Shown here piece after piece: positions 1 through 9,982 of a DNA stretch of 64,000 nt. The DNA lies in contig PKTB01000026.1 in NCBI GenBank assembly GCA_002869385.1, positions 1-64,000 on the forward strand. The letters run 5' to 3'. Below the pieces are notes generated by a model. It was not told the origin of the DNA, ran no database searches, and saw nothing but the letters and a program-made list of their open reading frames with translations. The translations under genes and the position numbers were made by a program. Position 1 is the first letter of the stretch; every line of letters starts with the position of its first letter. This stretch comes from Marinilabiliales bacterium. Its GTDB lineage: Bacteria; Bacteroidota; Bacteroidia; Bacteroidales; ML635J-15.

Positions 1-13
1 AATGCTTTCGGGC

Positions 14-64
14 TTTTCTCTCTTTCCTTCATTTCGCTACGCTCCATTTCAGAAAGAGAGAAAA
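14..64. repeat. 13-bp perfect inverted repeat
   Basis: The arms TTTTCTCTCTTTC (14-26) and GAAAGAGAGAAAA (52-64) are exact reverse complements separated by 25 bases. The repeat lies just downstream of the minus-strand lipoprotein gene that ends at 85. Neither strand shows a strong T-tract after the stem, so it is a possible but weak transcription terminator. Confidence 0.5.
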
Positions 65-84
65 ATCAAAAATTGTTGCATTTA

Positions 85-453
85 CTAATTGAATTTATCC
101 ATTTCAACATTCATCATTGTTGTAAATTCATTTTTCTTTCCCGATTTTATCATGCCTCGATCAATTTGTTGAAATGGGAAATAATCCGCCTCGCCACCAA
201 AACCTTCAAAAGTATTTCCGTTTTCATCTAACCAAATTGCTTTTACATAAAATTCATTTAAATCTGATTCCATATGATTGGCTATTGTTACAACAATATC
301 ACCATCTTCATTAATTTCTTTAAACGTCATTTCTATTCCGGATCCATCAACTTCTACATCTTCACCATAGATGTCTTCATTTGAGTTATTGCAGGAAAAA
401 GTAAATGAGATTAAAAATGCTAAAAGCAATGTGTTTGTTATTTTTATTTTCAT
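85..453 (-). CDS. Small predicted lipoprotein, unknown function
   Basis: This 122-residue protein starts with a hydrophobic signal segment (about residues 7-20) that ends in a lipobox-like FTFSC. It is therefore probably lipidated on Cys21 and held in the cell envelope. The mature part is acidic (NEDIYGEDVEVDG) and appears to be one small beta-rich domain. I recognise no family. It starts 10 bases after the stop of the TapB-like gene (464-1162) on the same strand, so the two are probably co-transcribed. The frame is intact. Confidence 0.7.
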   Translation of the reverse strand: MKIKITNTLLLAFLISFTFSCNNSNEDIYGEDVEVDGSGIEMTFKEINEDGDIVVTIANHMESDLNEFYVKAIWLDENGNTFEGFGGEADYFPFQQIDRGMIKSGKKNEFTTMMNVEMDKFN

Positions 454-463
454 AATTATATCT

Positions 464-1162
464 TTAAGAATTATCAGGTAAAGTTAATTCAACGATTTCG
501 GAGTATTTAACTAGTTTTCTTTTTTCGTTATAGTAGTTTATTCTAACCGGGCCAACACCTTTTGAGTACCAGGTTTGAATAGTATAAAGTTCAGTTTCTG
601 CAAATTGTAGTTCGAGTTTTGAAGAAACCATGCATGTTTCAAATTCACCAACTTCTGTTTTAAGCTTTTCAAAATTATCTACCATTCTACTATATTCAGA
701 AACTTTAAAGTATTTTGCATCATCAGTTTCAAGAATTACATAAGTTGAAGCTAAAGAAATTCCATTGGCAAGGAATGCCGGCATGCTAAAATTTCTACCA
801 ATAATATCCCAGTCATTTTCTGATATTGCTGCAAGGGTGTCTATCGGCATTAGATATAACATGTCAATAGATATCTCACCATTTTGGAATTCAGCTTCGT
901 ATTCGGTTTCATTTAATGGTTTTTGATATTTGTCTAAAGATTCAGCTTTAATTGTAAGATAATTAACAGAGTCTGTTTCCAAAACATTTGTTATTGTATA
1001 AACTGTGTATCCTTGCGGTACTTTTCTTTTATTAAAATGACCAATTTTTATGGTCGCACCTTTTTCATATAAAAAATATGGAGCATCCTCTTCTTGGGCA
1101 ATAATATTAAGACTTGGGAAAATAATCAGGAAGGCAATAAAAGTTAAAATCAGACTCTTCAT
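464..1162 (-). CDS. Secreted TapB/DUF3108-like envelope protein
   Basis: The protein has 232 residues and an N-terminal signal peptide ending near NIIAQ (about residue 22). The mature sequence follows the pattern of Bacteroidota 'TapB family' or DUF3108-like proteins: an opening FLYEKGATIKI strand, a middle section that reads 'NGEISIDMLYLMP', and a late 'VGEFETCMVSSKLEL ... WYSKGVGPVRI' module. In relatives this last module sits just before the C-terminal strands. The biochemical role of the family is not established; it is periplasmic or envelope associated. It is the first gene of a probable two-gene unit with the lipoprotein at 85-453. The family call rests on remembered sequence pattern. 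Confidence 0.6.
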   Translation of the reverse strand: MKSLILTFIAFLIIFPSLNIIAQEEDAPYFLYEKGATIKIGHFNKRKVPQGYTVYTITNVLETDSVNYLTIKAESLDKYQKPLNETEYEAEFQNGEISIDMLYLMPIDTLAAISENDWDIIGRNFSMPAFLANGISLASTYVILETDDAKYFKVSEYSRMVDNFEKLKTEVGEFETCMVSSKLELQFAETELYTIQTWYSKGVGPVRINYYNEKRKLVKYSEIVELTLPDNS

Positions 1163-1327
1163 TTTTCTTGTAGTTTAGTGACGCTAATTAAATAAAAATA
1201 TGTCTTAAATCAAAGCAAATACTTTACCAAAAACTTAAAATTATAGCAATAGAGAATTTTTACTGTTTTACATAAAAAAATAGCAGAAAGATTAATACAT
1301 TCTGCTATTTAAAGATTTGGTTTATTA

Positions 1328-1927
1328 TTAAATATCGTTACGTAGTTTTGTACTTCTTATATAAAACATAAGTTTGATTTGATATTCGCTTTTTACCATT
1401 CCGTAAACTTGAAGGTCAACAAACTTGTCGTCAACTTGTAAAAGGCCCTGACGCTCTGTCCCTTCTAGTTCAAAGCCTAGTTTTTTAGGAACATTTAAGG
1501 CTTTGAAGTCCATTGCAGAGACTTTGATTGTCAGTCTGTTAAAGTCAAGATTTTTAAAAGAGTGCTCCATGAATTTAGAGCTAGCTTCTGTCAAAATGCC
1601 AAGGTATTGAAAGTCTTCTTTAACCCAAAAACCCATTTCAGCTTTTTTGTGGTCGGGATCAATATTTTTTAAACCAACTAAACCTGCAAACTTTTCTTTG
1701 TATAGAATAACATATAAAAGTTCTGTATTAAATTCTTTTTGTTTAGTAATGTTATTGACGAAAACTTCTGTTTCTTTTAAGCTTAGTTCTTTTGAAGCAA
1801 ATGGCAGCCATGGTCCCAGATAACTTCGTTGCGTACTGATTGCATCATAAATGTCTTTTGCATCAGAATTCTGTAATAATCTTAAAATAAGATTATCAGA
1901 GCATTTTATTTCAGTAATTTGTTTCAT
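1328..1927 (-). CDS. GNAT N-acetyltransferase, RimJ/RimL-like
   Basis: This is a cytoplasmic acyl-CoA-dependent N-acetyltransferase of about 199 residues. The RimL-type pattern is visible: 'LILRLLQNSDAKDIYDAI' at the N terminus, a central 'AEMGFWVKEDFQYLGILTEA' that forms motif A, and 'ALNVPKKLGFELEG' as motif B. Family members acetylate protein N termini or small amines; the substrate here cannot be told. The ATG at 1927 is preferred over a TTG at 1933. It lies two bases after the TGA (1930-1932) of the upstream thioredoxin-like gene, so translation is probably coupled. Confidence 0.85.
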   Translation of the reverse strand: MKQITEIKCSDNLILRLLQNSDAKDIYDAISTQRSYLGPWLPFASKELSLKETEVFVNNITKQKEFNTELLYVILYKEKFAGLVGLKNIDPDHKKAEMGFWVKEDFQYLGILTEASSKFMEHSFKNLDFNRLTIKVSAMDFKALNVPKKLGFELEGTERQGLLQVDDKFVDLQVYGMVKSEYQIKLMFYIRSTKLRNDI

Positions 1928-1929
1928 AA

Positions 1930-2952
1930 TCAATTGAGTTTAGATTTAAATTCATCATTAAACTTTTGCCAATCACCCCCTGTTTTATGAAGATCTTGAC
2001 CAATAAACTCAAGATATCTTTCTAAAACTGATGGTGGGAAAAAACCCTTTAGTGCAAATATAAGAGAAAAATCTTCATCTAAAAATACAGTTGCCGGCAT
2101 TCTAATGTCAGGTTGTAATAGCGCTATGGATAATTGATTTGGGTATCCGGGGGTTTTCTGCTCGTTTATGAATACATTGTTAGCGATTTTTAATGTATCG
2201 GGTTCGTCAAAATTTATTTTAACAGGATAGAAGTTTTTATTAACATAATTTGCAATAACGGGGTGTTTATATGTAGCAGCGAGCATAATCTTACTACCAT
2301 TGCTAAAATCAGAGTTAATATATAATAATATTTTTTTAGGAGCTGTATCCATCATTGTATTGACATCGTCAAGTTCAAGCCAGTTTACATTACCGTCAGT
2401 ATTTGTCAACGAATCTGGCGTAAAAGTATCAATAAAACTCCTATTGAAGTCTACATAATTACAGTTTTTATTTACTCTTTCGGCAAAGTAAATTAATAAA
2501 GGTTCGATTTTCCTTACATCCATAAATCCTGGAACCGGGTTTACATTTCCTTCATAATCAATGTAAACTATTGTTGGATATGACATTCTGCCATTCATAA
2601 ACTCTTGTGCAAGTTGATGAGACGATCTTCTTCCACTGTTTAAATTGACATATGTTTTCCCTTTGTATTCTATCGTATCTGTTCTTTCTGCATTGAATTT
2701 TACCGGATAAAAGTTTGTGTTAATGTAATTTGCAATCTGAGGATTATTAAACGTTTCTGCATCCATTTTTTTACACCAACCACACCAATCTGTGTACATG
2801 TCCATAAGTATGGTTTTTGGATTTTCTTCATAGAGTTTTATTGCTTCTTCAAATGTAAGCCAATTTACCAGACTTTTGGGTTCTTCAACTTCTTGTGAGA
2901 AAATCATTGTGAAACTGAAAATAAATAGAATTGTGAAAATAAGGTTCTTCAT
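1930..2952 (-). CDS. Secreted double-thioredoxin-fold protein
   Basis: The 340-residue protein has a signal peptide (MKNLIFTILFIFSFTMIFS) and two thioredoxin_7/DUF255-like modules. The first keeps a redox motif in MYTDWCGWCKKMD (about residues 52-64) and a cis-Pro in 'MSYPTIVYID'. The second (about residues 195-320) has the same 'NKNFYPVKINFDE' and 'RMPATVFLDE' elements but no cysteines at its active site ('NSDFSNGSK'). A periplasmic disulfide reductase or chaperone role is likely for the first module. The gene is followed with almost no gap by the GNAT gene. Confidence 0.8.
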   Translation of the reverse strand: MKNLIFTILFIFSFTMIFSQEVEEPKSLVNWLTFEEAIKLYEENPKTILMDMYTDWCGWCKKMDAETFNNPQIANYINTNFYPVKFNAERTDTIEYKGKTYVNLNSGRRSSHQLAQEFMNGRMSYPTIVYIDYEGNVNPVPGFMDVRKIEPLLIYFAERVNKNCNYVDFNRSFIDTFTPDSLTNTDGNVNWLELDDVNTMMDTAPKKILLYINSDFSNGSKIMLAATYKHPVIANYVNKNFYPVKINFDEPDTLKIANNVFINEQKTPGYPNQLSIALLQPDIRMPATVFLDEDFSLIFALKGFFPPSVLERYLEFIGQDLHKTGGDWQKFNDEFKSKLN

Positions 2953-3051
2953 AATAGTATATTAAGTTTATTTTAATACAAATAATTGTACAATATGTTT
3001 AAAATTTGTACTTTTAGGTTTTCTAAAAAATTAACGTAAAAATAATAAGTT

Positions 3052-4509
3052 ATGAGCGAAATCAAAAATTTAAATCCGCAACGAGTCTGGAAACATTTCT
3101 ATTCCTTAACTCAAATACCTAGACCTTCCAAAAAAGAAGCCAAAGTTATTGAGTATATGAAAAATTTTGGTGAGAACCTTGGTTTAGAAACTATTGTAGA
3201 TCACGTTGGGAATGTAATAATACGTAAACCTGCAACTCCTGGGATGGAAGATAGAATGGGTATAATTTTCCAAGGTCATGTTGATATGGTTCCACAAAAG
3301 AACTCTGATAAAGTACATGATTTTGAAAAAGATCCAATTAATGCCTATGTGGATGGAGATTGGGTTACTGCTGATGGCACCACTCTAGGTGCAGACAATG
3401 GGATGGGTTGTGCTGCTGCTATGGCAGTGCTTGAAGCCGATGATTTAGTGCATTGTCCTGTCGAAGCATTATTTACAATGGATGAAGAAACAGGAATGAC
3501 AGGTGCAGAAAACCTAAAACCAGGTATTATTAAAGGAGATATCTTGATGAATCTTGATTCAGAAGATGAAGGTGAACTTTATGTTGGATGTGCAGGAGGT
3601 GTCGATGTTAATGTATCAATGAAATATGATATGGTAGATGCTCCGGCATGACATACTGCATATAAACTTGATGTTTCCGGTTTAAAAGGTGGACATAGTG
3701 GAATGGATATCAATATCGGACGTTCAAATTCAAATAAGTTATTATTCAGATTTTTAAATCACTGTCTATATCATTTTGATATTAAACTTGCTGAAGTAAA
3801 TGGTGGAAGTTTAAGAAATGCTATTCCTCGTGAATCTTTTTCTGTGGTTATGGTTGAAAACAGTAAAGCTGCTGAATTTGAAGCAGAAGTAAAGACGTTT
3901 GAAAAAATGTTTGCTGATGAATTTGCTGCAACTGAACATGAATTGAAAATGACAGCAGTTAAAACAGATGCTACTGCTAAAGTTATTGAACAAACTGTTA
4001 TGGCAAAAATGATTAAAGCTGTTTTTGCTTGTCCTCATGGCGTTGAAAGAATGAGCGATGCAATGCCCGGTTTGGTTGAAACTTCAAATAACCTAGCTAT
4101 TGTTAAGTTACAAGATGGCGAGTTTATAGTTAATAATTTAGTGCGCAGCTCTGTCTATACAGCAAAAATGGGAGCAATGTATAAGATCGGAACTATTTTC
4201 GATTTAATAGGTGCTGAAGTTAAATTCGAAGGTGCTTATCCGGGTTGGAAACCAAATATGGAATCTCCAATTTTAAAAACTATGCTAAAAACTTACGAAG
4301 GTTTGTATGGTAAAACTCCTGATATTAAAGCAATACACGCAGGTTTGGAATGTGGTCTTTTAGGCTCTGTATATCCAAATTGGGATATGATTTCATTTGG
4401 TCCAACAATTCGTTACCCACACTCTCCGGATGAGAAAGTTAATATCGAATCTGTTGAAAAATTCTGGAACTATATTGTTGAAACATTGAAAAATGTTCCT
4501 GTGAAATAG
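3052..4509 (+). CDS. pepD: Cytosol non-specific dipeptidase (aminoacyl-histidine dipeptidase, M20C), in-frame TGA at 3649-3651
   Basis: This M20-family zinc dipeptidase hydrolyses Xaa-His and other dipeptides in the cytoplasm. Full span is 485 codons, the normal family length. Metal and catalytic elements are present: QGHVDMV (His76, Asp78), GADNGMG (Asp115), DEETGMTG (Glu145/Glu146), and SFGPTIRYPHSPDE near the C terminus. Codon 200 is TGA, and the frame continues unchanged with HTAYKLDVSGLKGGHSG, an M20C signature. Relatives have Gly after 'VPA' at this point, so GGA to TGA is the simplest explanation. If the stop is real, only the catalytic N-terminal 199 residues without the lid domain are made. 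Confidence 0.9.
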
Positions 4510-4534
4510 CTAAAAAATTATAATTATATTAAGA

Positions 4535-4566
4535 AATGAGTACTTCTTTCAGTGCTCATTTTTTTT
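4535..4566. terminator. Bidirectional terminator between convergent genes
   Basis: ATGAGTACT (4536-4544) pairs with AGTGCTCAT (4551-4559) with one G-T pair, followed by a run of T. It sits between the ends of pepD (plus) and the T9SS repeat protein (minus) and could serve both. Confidence 0.7.
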
Positions 4567-7500
4567 ATTCAGAAAAGGAACTCGAAATTTTGTGTTTAAT
4601 AAGTTTAGATGTTTCTAAATAATCTTTTGTTTGTAATACAACAAAATACAAACCATCCGTATAATCTTTTAAAGACAGGTTGTAACCTACACTACCTTTT
4701 TCTATTTCTATTTGATATAGTTTTTTACCCCAGGTGTTATAAATATGTAATTGCGCAATATCCGTGAGTTCTGGGTATATCACTGAAACAAAAGACGATG
4801 CCGGATTTGGATAAAGCTCAATCTTATTTTCTGTTGAAATAAATGGGTAGGGATAAACAAATTCTGAACTGAAGTCAAATAATGTATGTATTGTCTGATT
4901 TGTTGTGATTGGTTGATTGTAATCAAAATATATTTCAGCTTTGTTTAGAATTACTGATCCATAATCAAGATTAGGTATCATGTCAACAGAAAACGTTACA
5001 AAACCATGACTTTCAGGTTCGTTTGTTGTGCTATCTGGTAGTAAAATGTTCTCAAATGTCCATTCCAGAACCCTGTTTTCACTAATTTTAAATTTGGATT
5101 CATGACTTGATATTCCTGATTTAACTGTTAATAGATTTAAATTTATATCTAAAGTATCCCTAATTACAATATTGAAAGCAGTGTCATTACCTGTGTTTTG
5201 AAATCTAATTTTGTATTGTATTTGTTGGTTCTGTTTAATAAAATGAAAACTGCCTATCCCAGTAGGATATCCAGTTTTATCATTTGGGTCAAAACTACCG
5301 GTAACGGTGCCACAATAAATGTCAGTTATCGGGTCAGCATTGTCAAGATATTGAATAGTTACCAAATTTGGTGTCCAATTTGTTAAATCTCCGCATAATT
5401 CAATAACTGCATTTGGGTGAGAATTTCCTGGGTGTAAAGGATGCTGGTCTGCTTCTAATCTCCATGTTTGTCCAGTACCTTTAAAAGAAAAAATCCTTGA
5501 TTGGTCTGAATTTAATCTTATAGAGTCCAGTAAGAATAATTCACCATCAATGTACACCCTAACAGGTGAATAACAAACCATATCTCCACTACCGGCATTA
5601 AGTACAGTAAAGACAACAGAGTCATTAGAACAAATCCCGTCAACTGACAGGCTTGATTTATCCCATGGTTCGTTACACAGAGACACTCCACCGTTTGTAT
5701 CGTATGAATTGGTCTCATTGACGAAAATACAAGAATCAACAGGATATAGATTTGCCTCTAGGCAAAGATTTTGTCCAAACATTGCATTGCTACTAACTTT
5801 TGCATTAGCAGTGAATTCAATATTTTGTCCCGGGAAAATATTTCCCAATTCAAAGCGATATATATTTTCATTTACAGAAAATGGTATATCTGCATCATTT
5901 ATGGTAATGAGATTAGGTAGGTTGATTAAAACATAGGCAGAATCTAATACAGTAGTTGCAGTATTATTATTTATAACTTTAACATATATTTTCTGATTAC
6001 TAAAACCAGATCTCATGATTGGCATATAGATTTCAATCTTCGGATCACTACAATTTATAATTGAAGTTACTCCAAAATCTGGTGCTGAGGTAAAAATATC
6101 ATGATCAGTTATTTCAAATGTTTGAGAGGTCTGACAAGTTGGTTGCCAAATACTATTTGTAGTGTCAATAAAAACAGAATAGTTGCCAGGTTCAAGATCC
6201 AGATTGTCAAGAGAATAAATCCCAGATTGATTAGTTTGTACTACATGACTTCCAGGTTCAATAATTAGAGTTTGATATTGCAAGTTTGTTTCCATTGAGT
6301 CCTGAATACAATTTTCATTAAAGTCATAGAAAACCTTTCCGGTTATCTTTTCTTCACTGAAATTAACAACCCAGAAATCGTGTGATCCATGATTATTGTT
6401 AATATCATTATCTTCTGATGTTGTTCTAGCAATAAATGTATAATTATCATAAGAGGTGTTTATTATTTCATAAATGGTTTCATGGTCATACCCTCCCATA
6501 CATTTTTGCCATATCAAATGGCCGTCAGCATCTAATTTTATTAACCATGCATCACCACCATTACAATAATAGGGATTATCACAATATCTACCTAAAACCA
6601 TACCATCAATTGATACAACACCTCCACCAACAATGAAATCTCCACTTGGTGTTTCTAGTATTGTATAACCCATTTCGCCGAGACTACCACCTAAACTTGT
6701 TTCCCATTCAATATCTCCACCAGAAGATAGTTTAACCACCCAAATATCTAAACCTCCAAAATTTATTTAAACATCTCCGTTAGATGAGGCAGTAGAACAT
6801 GTCATAATATATCCTCCATCATAAGTGCAAGAAATATAGCCACCATATTCATCTTCGTGTCCGCCTAAAGATCTTTGCCAAATTATTTCTCCTGATTGAT
6901 TGATCTTGATAATTAAAATATCTTCACCTCCATGATGTCCATATATGTCTCCATTGGTTGAACGCGTAGCCCCTGAAAATATAATATTATTTTCATTGTC
7001 TTTTTGCATAGTATATAACACGTCAAAATCTGATCCCCCATAGCATTTCTGCCAAATTAAATTGCCAATCGAATCTATTTCAAATATCCAGACATCATTC
7101 TTCCCTTCGCAATGATTACCTGAAACATCACCATCGTTGGATCCTGTGAGACCTCCGATAAGATAGTGTCCGTTATCTAATCTAATAATGGAATAGGCAA
7201 CTTCATTGATTGATCAGCCATAATAATTTTGCCATATAATATTGCCAATACTATCTGTCTCTAATACCCAGGCATCACCATGTGTATGATCTCCTGAAAC
7301 ATCACCATCGTTCGATTGGGTATTGCCAACAAAGATATAATCTCCGTTACTTATTTGAATTACATCTTTAAATACATCTATCTCAGTGCCTCCATAACAT
7401 TTTTCCCATTCGATTTCTCCTTTTGCATCAGTTTTAACAATCCATGCATCTCGAGAATCATGATATCCTGATACCTGTTGGTCACTTGACTGTGTTTCAC

Positions 7501-7696
7501 CAAGCATAATATAACCGCCATCATTAGTTTGAATAATATCGTATCCTTCATCTGAACTTGACCCACCATAGCATACTGACCAATTGGTTGTTATTTGCGA
7601 GAATGAATCAGTATTTACAATTAAAAATGTAAACAATAAAAAAGACACTATTACACTCTTTTTGGTAATTTGTGAATTATAAACAGTTGAACTCAT
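4565..7696 (-). CDS. T9SS type A cargo with GG-repeat propeller and DUF7619-like domain; two in-frame stops
   Basis: This large surface protein spans 1,043 codons. After a signal peptide (to about SFSQ, residue 33) come several roughly 60-residue repeats of the form 'CYGG..D..Y.I.QT.DGGYI..G.T.S.DGDVSG', expected to fold as a beta-propeller. They are followed by an SdrD_B-like segment ('ITGKVFYDFNENCIQDS'), a DUF7619/DUF11-like domain ('IRFQNTGNDTAFNIVIRDT ... KAEIYFDYNQPITTNQ') and a T9SS sorting domain opening with ELYPNPASSF. TGA at 7214-7216 replaces the second Gly of a 'YGGS' repeat motif. TAA at 6767-6769 replaces the Ser expected in 'NGDVSG'. The frame is unbroken through both. Confidence 0.85.
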
Positions 7697-7824
7697 TTGT
7701 GGTGGAATTGATTACCTGCAAGTTACAAAAAAATCTATATATTGCCAAAAAACATTATTATATGAACTTTAATTTATTATTGAGTTAATAGTTTAGTTAT
7801 AAGGTTTATTGTATATAAATTTTC

Positions 7825-8883
7825 TTAGATATTAAAACTTTTACCCGGTACAGTCTCAATAATTTTCAATCCATGCTTTTCTGCAGCTTTTTGAACCCTT
7901 TCTTTTGGTTCGAACCATGAATGCAGAGCAAGACTAAATGCCATATTGTGTATTGGTAACAATGCATTGGCTTCTAAGTCAATTGCAGCTTGAACAGTAT
8001 GCTCGGGTAACATATGGATTTCTTTCCATAACTCGTTGTACTGTCCGCATTCGAGCATTGCTAAATCAATTGGGCCATATTTGTCTTTTATCTTTGTAAA
8101 TCCATCAAAATAACCAGTATCTCCACTAAAAAATATGTTTTTGTTATTAACTTGCACTAGCCACGAAGCCCATAATGTATTATTGTTTTTTTCAACCCTT
8201 CTTCCGCTAAAGTGCTGGCTGGGAGTACATATAAATTTTAAATAATCTTGTTTGAACTCGTCCCACCAATCAGCAACTATTATTTTGTTTGCATCAATTT
8301 TCCATTTAATTAGGTGAGAGTCAACACCTAATGTGACATAAAACTTTTTTGTGATTTTGTCTAATTTAATAATTGTCTGATAATCCAGATGGTCATAATG
8401 ATCATGTGAAATTACAACTGCATCAACTTTCTCCAGTAAATCAAAATCATTGTCTTCAAATAGAATGGCATTTTTAAATCTTTTTACAAAACCAGGAAAA
8501 GGGGAGGCGTATTTGCTCAGCATAGGATCAAACAAGATTCTCTTCCCATTTACATCCATCATTAAAGCTGAGTGCCCAAACCATGTTATTTGAATGTCTT
8601 TTCCACAAGCACCTGCAAATTTAATTTTTGACTTATCTGAGATTTTAGTCTTTTGAGGAGGTCTTTTTTTCTTTCCAAATTTAATTAGTTGAGGAAATAG
8701 TTTTTTGAATTTTGCAGAATTCATGCTCATAACTACATTGCCTTGATTAACAAACTGCTTACCGTTAAATTGTTTGCAATTCTGAACTTTAGGATCATTC
8801 AAATTAGGTAGAGCACCAAAATGAGATGCTCTGAAAATGAGACCAATCATAGTAATCAATATTGCAATAGATAGTATTAGCAA
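7825..8883 (-). CDS. NAPE-PLD-like metallo-beta-lactamase-fold hydrolase
   Basis: The 352-residue protein has one N-terminal membrane segment (about residues 2-18) and a metallo-beta-lactamase core. Visible metal-site motifs are HDHYDHLD (160-167), 'TPSQHFSGRR', 'FSGDTGYFDG' and a late 'LPIHNMAFSLALHSW'. The last two, with the 'ITWFGHSALMMDVNG' opening, are typical of the N-acyl-phosphatidylethanolamine phospholipase D / UlaG-like branch. It probably hydrolyses a phosphodiester in a lipid-like substrate at the inner membrane; the exact substrate is inferred only from family. The gene stands alone. Confidence 0.8.
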   Translation of the reverse strand: MLILSIAILITMIGLIFRASHFGALPNLNDPKVQNCKQFNGKQFVNQGNVVMSMNSAKFKKLFPQLIKFGKKKRPPQKTKISDKSKIKFAGACGKDIQITWFGHSALMMDVNGKRILFDPMLSKYASPFPGFVKRFKNAILFEDNDFDLLEKVDAVVISHDHYDHLDYQTIIKLDKITKKFYVTLGVDSHLIKWKIDANKIIVADWWDEFKQDYLKFICTPSQHFSGRRVEKNNNTLWASWLVQVNNKNIFFSGDTGYFDGFTKIKDKYGPIDLAMLECGQYNELWKEIHMLPEHTVQAAIDLEANALLPIHNMAFSLALHSWFEPKERVQKAAEKHGLKIIETVPGKSFNI

Positions 8884-9029
8884 AATACAATGTTTATTGA
8901 CAAATTTAATAAATATTATTTTCTATTTCACTATGATTAATTGAAAAACATGTGAAATGTTTACTGGAATAATGGGTGGAAATATTTAAGTTCTTTTGCA
9001 GTTTTACAAAAGATATCTTACAATTGTTA

Positions 9030-9773
9030 TTACTCGAAGAAGCCTTGTTTTTTTAGTACTTCAAGTAAAACACTTGAAAAATGTTCATTATTAGCTTTGT
9101 AATATCTAACGTCGGTGAATACTTGTGCAAGAGTTTCTTTATCATTTTCTTTTACAAATTGTTTACTGTCTTCACGATTTTCTTTTTCTGCGTATATTTC
9201 ATCAATATCTTCTGCAGTAAAATCATTATACTTTTCATAATGAACAACTGCTTCTACAGGAAGTCTGTCAGTTAATTCAGGAGTCTCTGCCGGGTAACCC
9301 ATTGTTACAGCTGTTATTGGAACAACACCTTTTGGTAAATTAAGAATGTCTATGATTTTGTCAGCATTGTAAATCGCAGTACCAAGATAGCAAATTCCCA
9401 GTCCGTGATGTTCGGCCTCAATACAAGCATTTTGAGCAGCTATTATTGCATCTATAGCACCAGTTAGAAATGAAAGAAAATTATCATAACCCGGTTCAGC
9501 TACGCGTTGACGACACCATTTGTTAAACCTGTTAAAATCAGCACAAAAAGTAAGAATTGCCGGAGCATTTTTTACCATTGGTTGGTTAAAGTGTGTTGGC
9601 GCAAGTTCCTCTTTGATTTTTTCATAAGTAGTAACTATAATTGAATAAACCTGCATATTTCCAGTGTTCGAAGCACGGATTGCCGCGTTTAAGACATTAT
9701 CCATAACCTCTTTTGGAATAGGCTTATCTGTGTATTTTCTGATTGAACGATGTTCTGATATTTCTTTAAGCAT
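9030..9773 (-). CDS. NfsA-like nitroreductase (FMN-dependent)
   Basis: This flavoprotein oxidoreductase has 247 residues from the ATG at 9773. The GTG further upstream adds an implausible tail. It opens with the family signature 'EHRSIRKYTDKPIP' (FMN phosphate contact), followed by 'RASNTGNMQVYSIIVTT' and 'AEHHGLGICYLGTAIYN'. Family members reduce nitroaromatics, quinones or FMN using NAD(P)H in the cytoplasm. The late charged helix (about residues 195-225, 'IYAEKENREDSKQFVKEN') matches the C-terminal extension seen in NfsA/FRP-type enzymes. The gene appears monocistronic. Confidence 0.85.
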   Translation of the reverse strand: MLKEISEHRSIRKYTDKPIPKEVMDNVLNAAIRASNTGNMQVYSIIVTTYEKIKEELAPTHFNQPMVKNAPAILTFCADFNRFNKWCRQRVAEPGYDNFLSFLTGAIDAIIAAQNACIEAEHHGLGICYLGTAIYNADKIIDILNLPKGVVPITAVTMGYPAETPELTDRLPVEAVVHYEKYNDFTAEDIDEIYAEKENREDSKQFVKENDKETLAQVFTDVRYYKANNEHFSSVLLEVLKKQGFFE

Positions 9774-9840
9774 AATTGATGTTTTTATGTTTGTCACAAA
9801 GATAAAAATTGAATTTGAAATGGAAAATGATTAATGTTAG

Positions 9841-9899
9841 ATGACCGTTGACCGATGACCGATGATCATTAACGAATGATTGGTGACCGGTTATCGATG
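9841..9899. repeat. Intergenic tandem 'gaccgatga' repeat
   Basis: The segment repeats short near-copies of GACCGATGA (for example at 9848-9870) and ends with GTGACCGGTTATCGATG. Related words occur at 27009-27037 and, inverted, at 27319-27347. This is a dispersed short intergenic repeat family of unknown function. Confidence 0.6.
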
Positions 9900-9982
9900 T
9901 TTCAGCAGGATCAGTAACCGAGTCGGAAGACGAGCTTAAGTTTGTTGAATATTGAGATTTGAATATCAAGAAATTAGTTTGA

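Noticed and set aside
1931..1933. TTG start for the GNAT gene
   Set aside because: The ATG at 1927 is two codons in and gives the usual N terminus.
3649..3651. Selenocysteine at the TGA codons
   Set aside because: The expected residue is Gly, not Cys or Sec, no SECIS-like hairpin stands out just after the codon, and TAA stops are found too.
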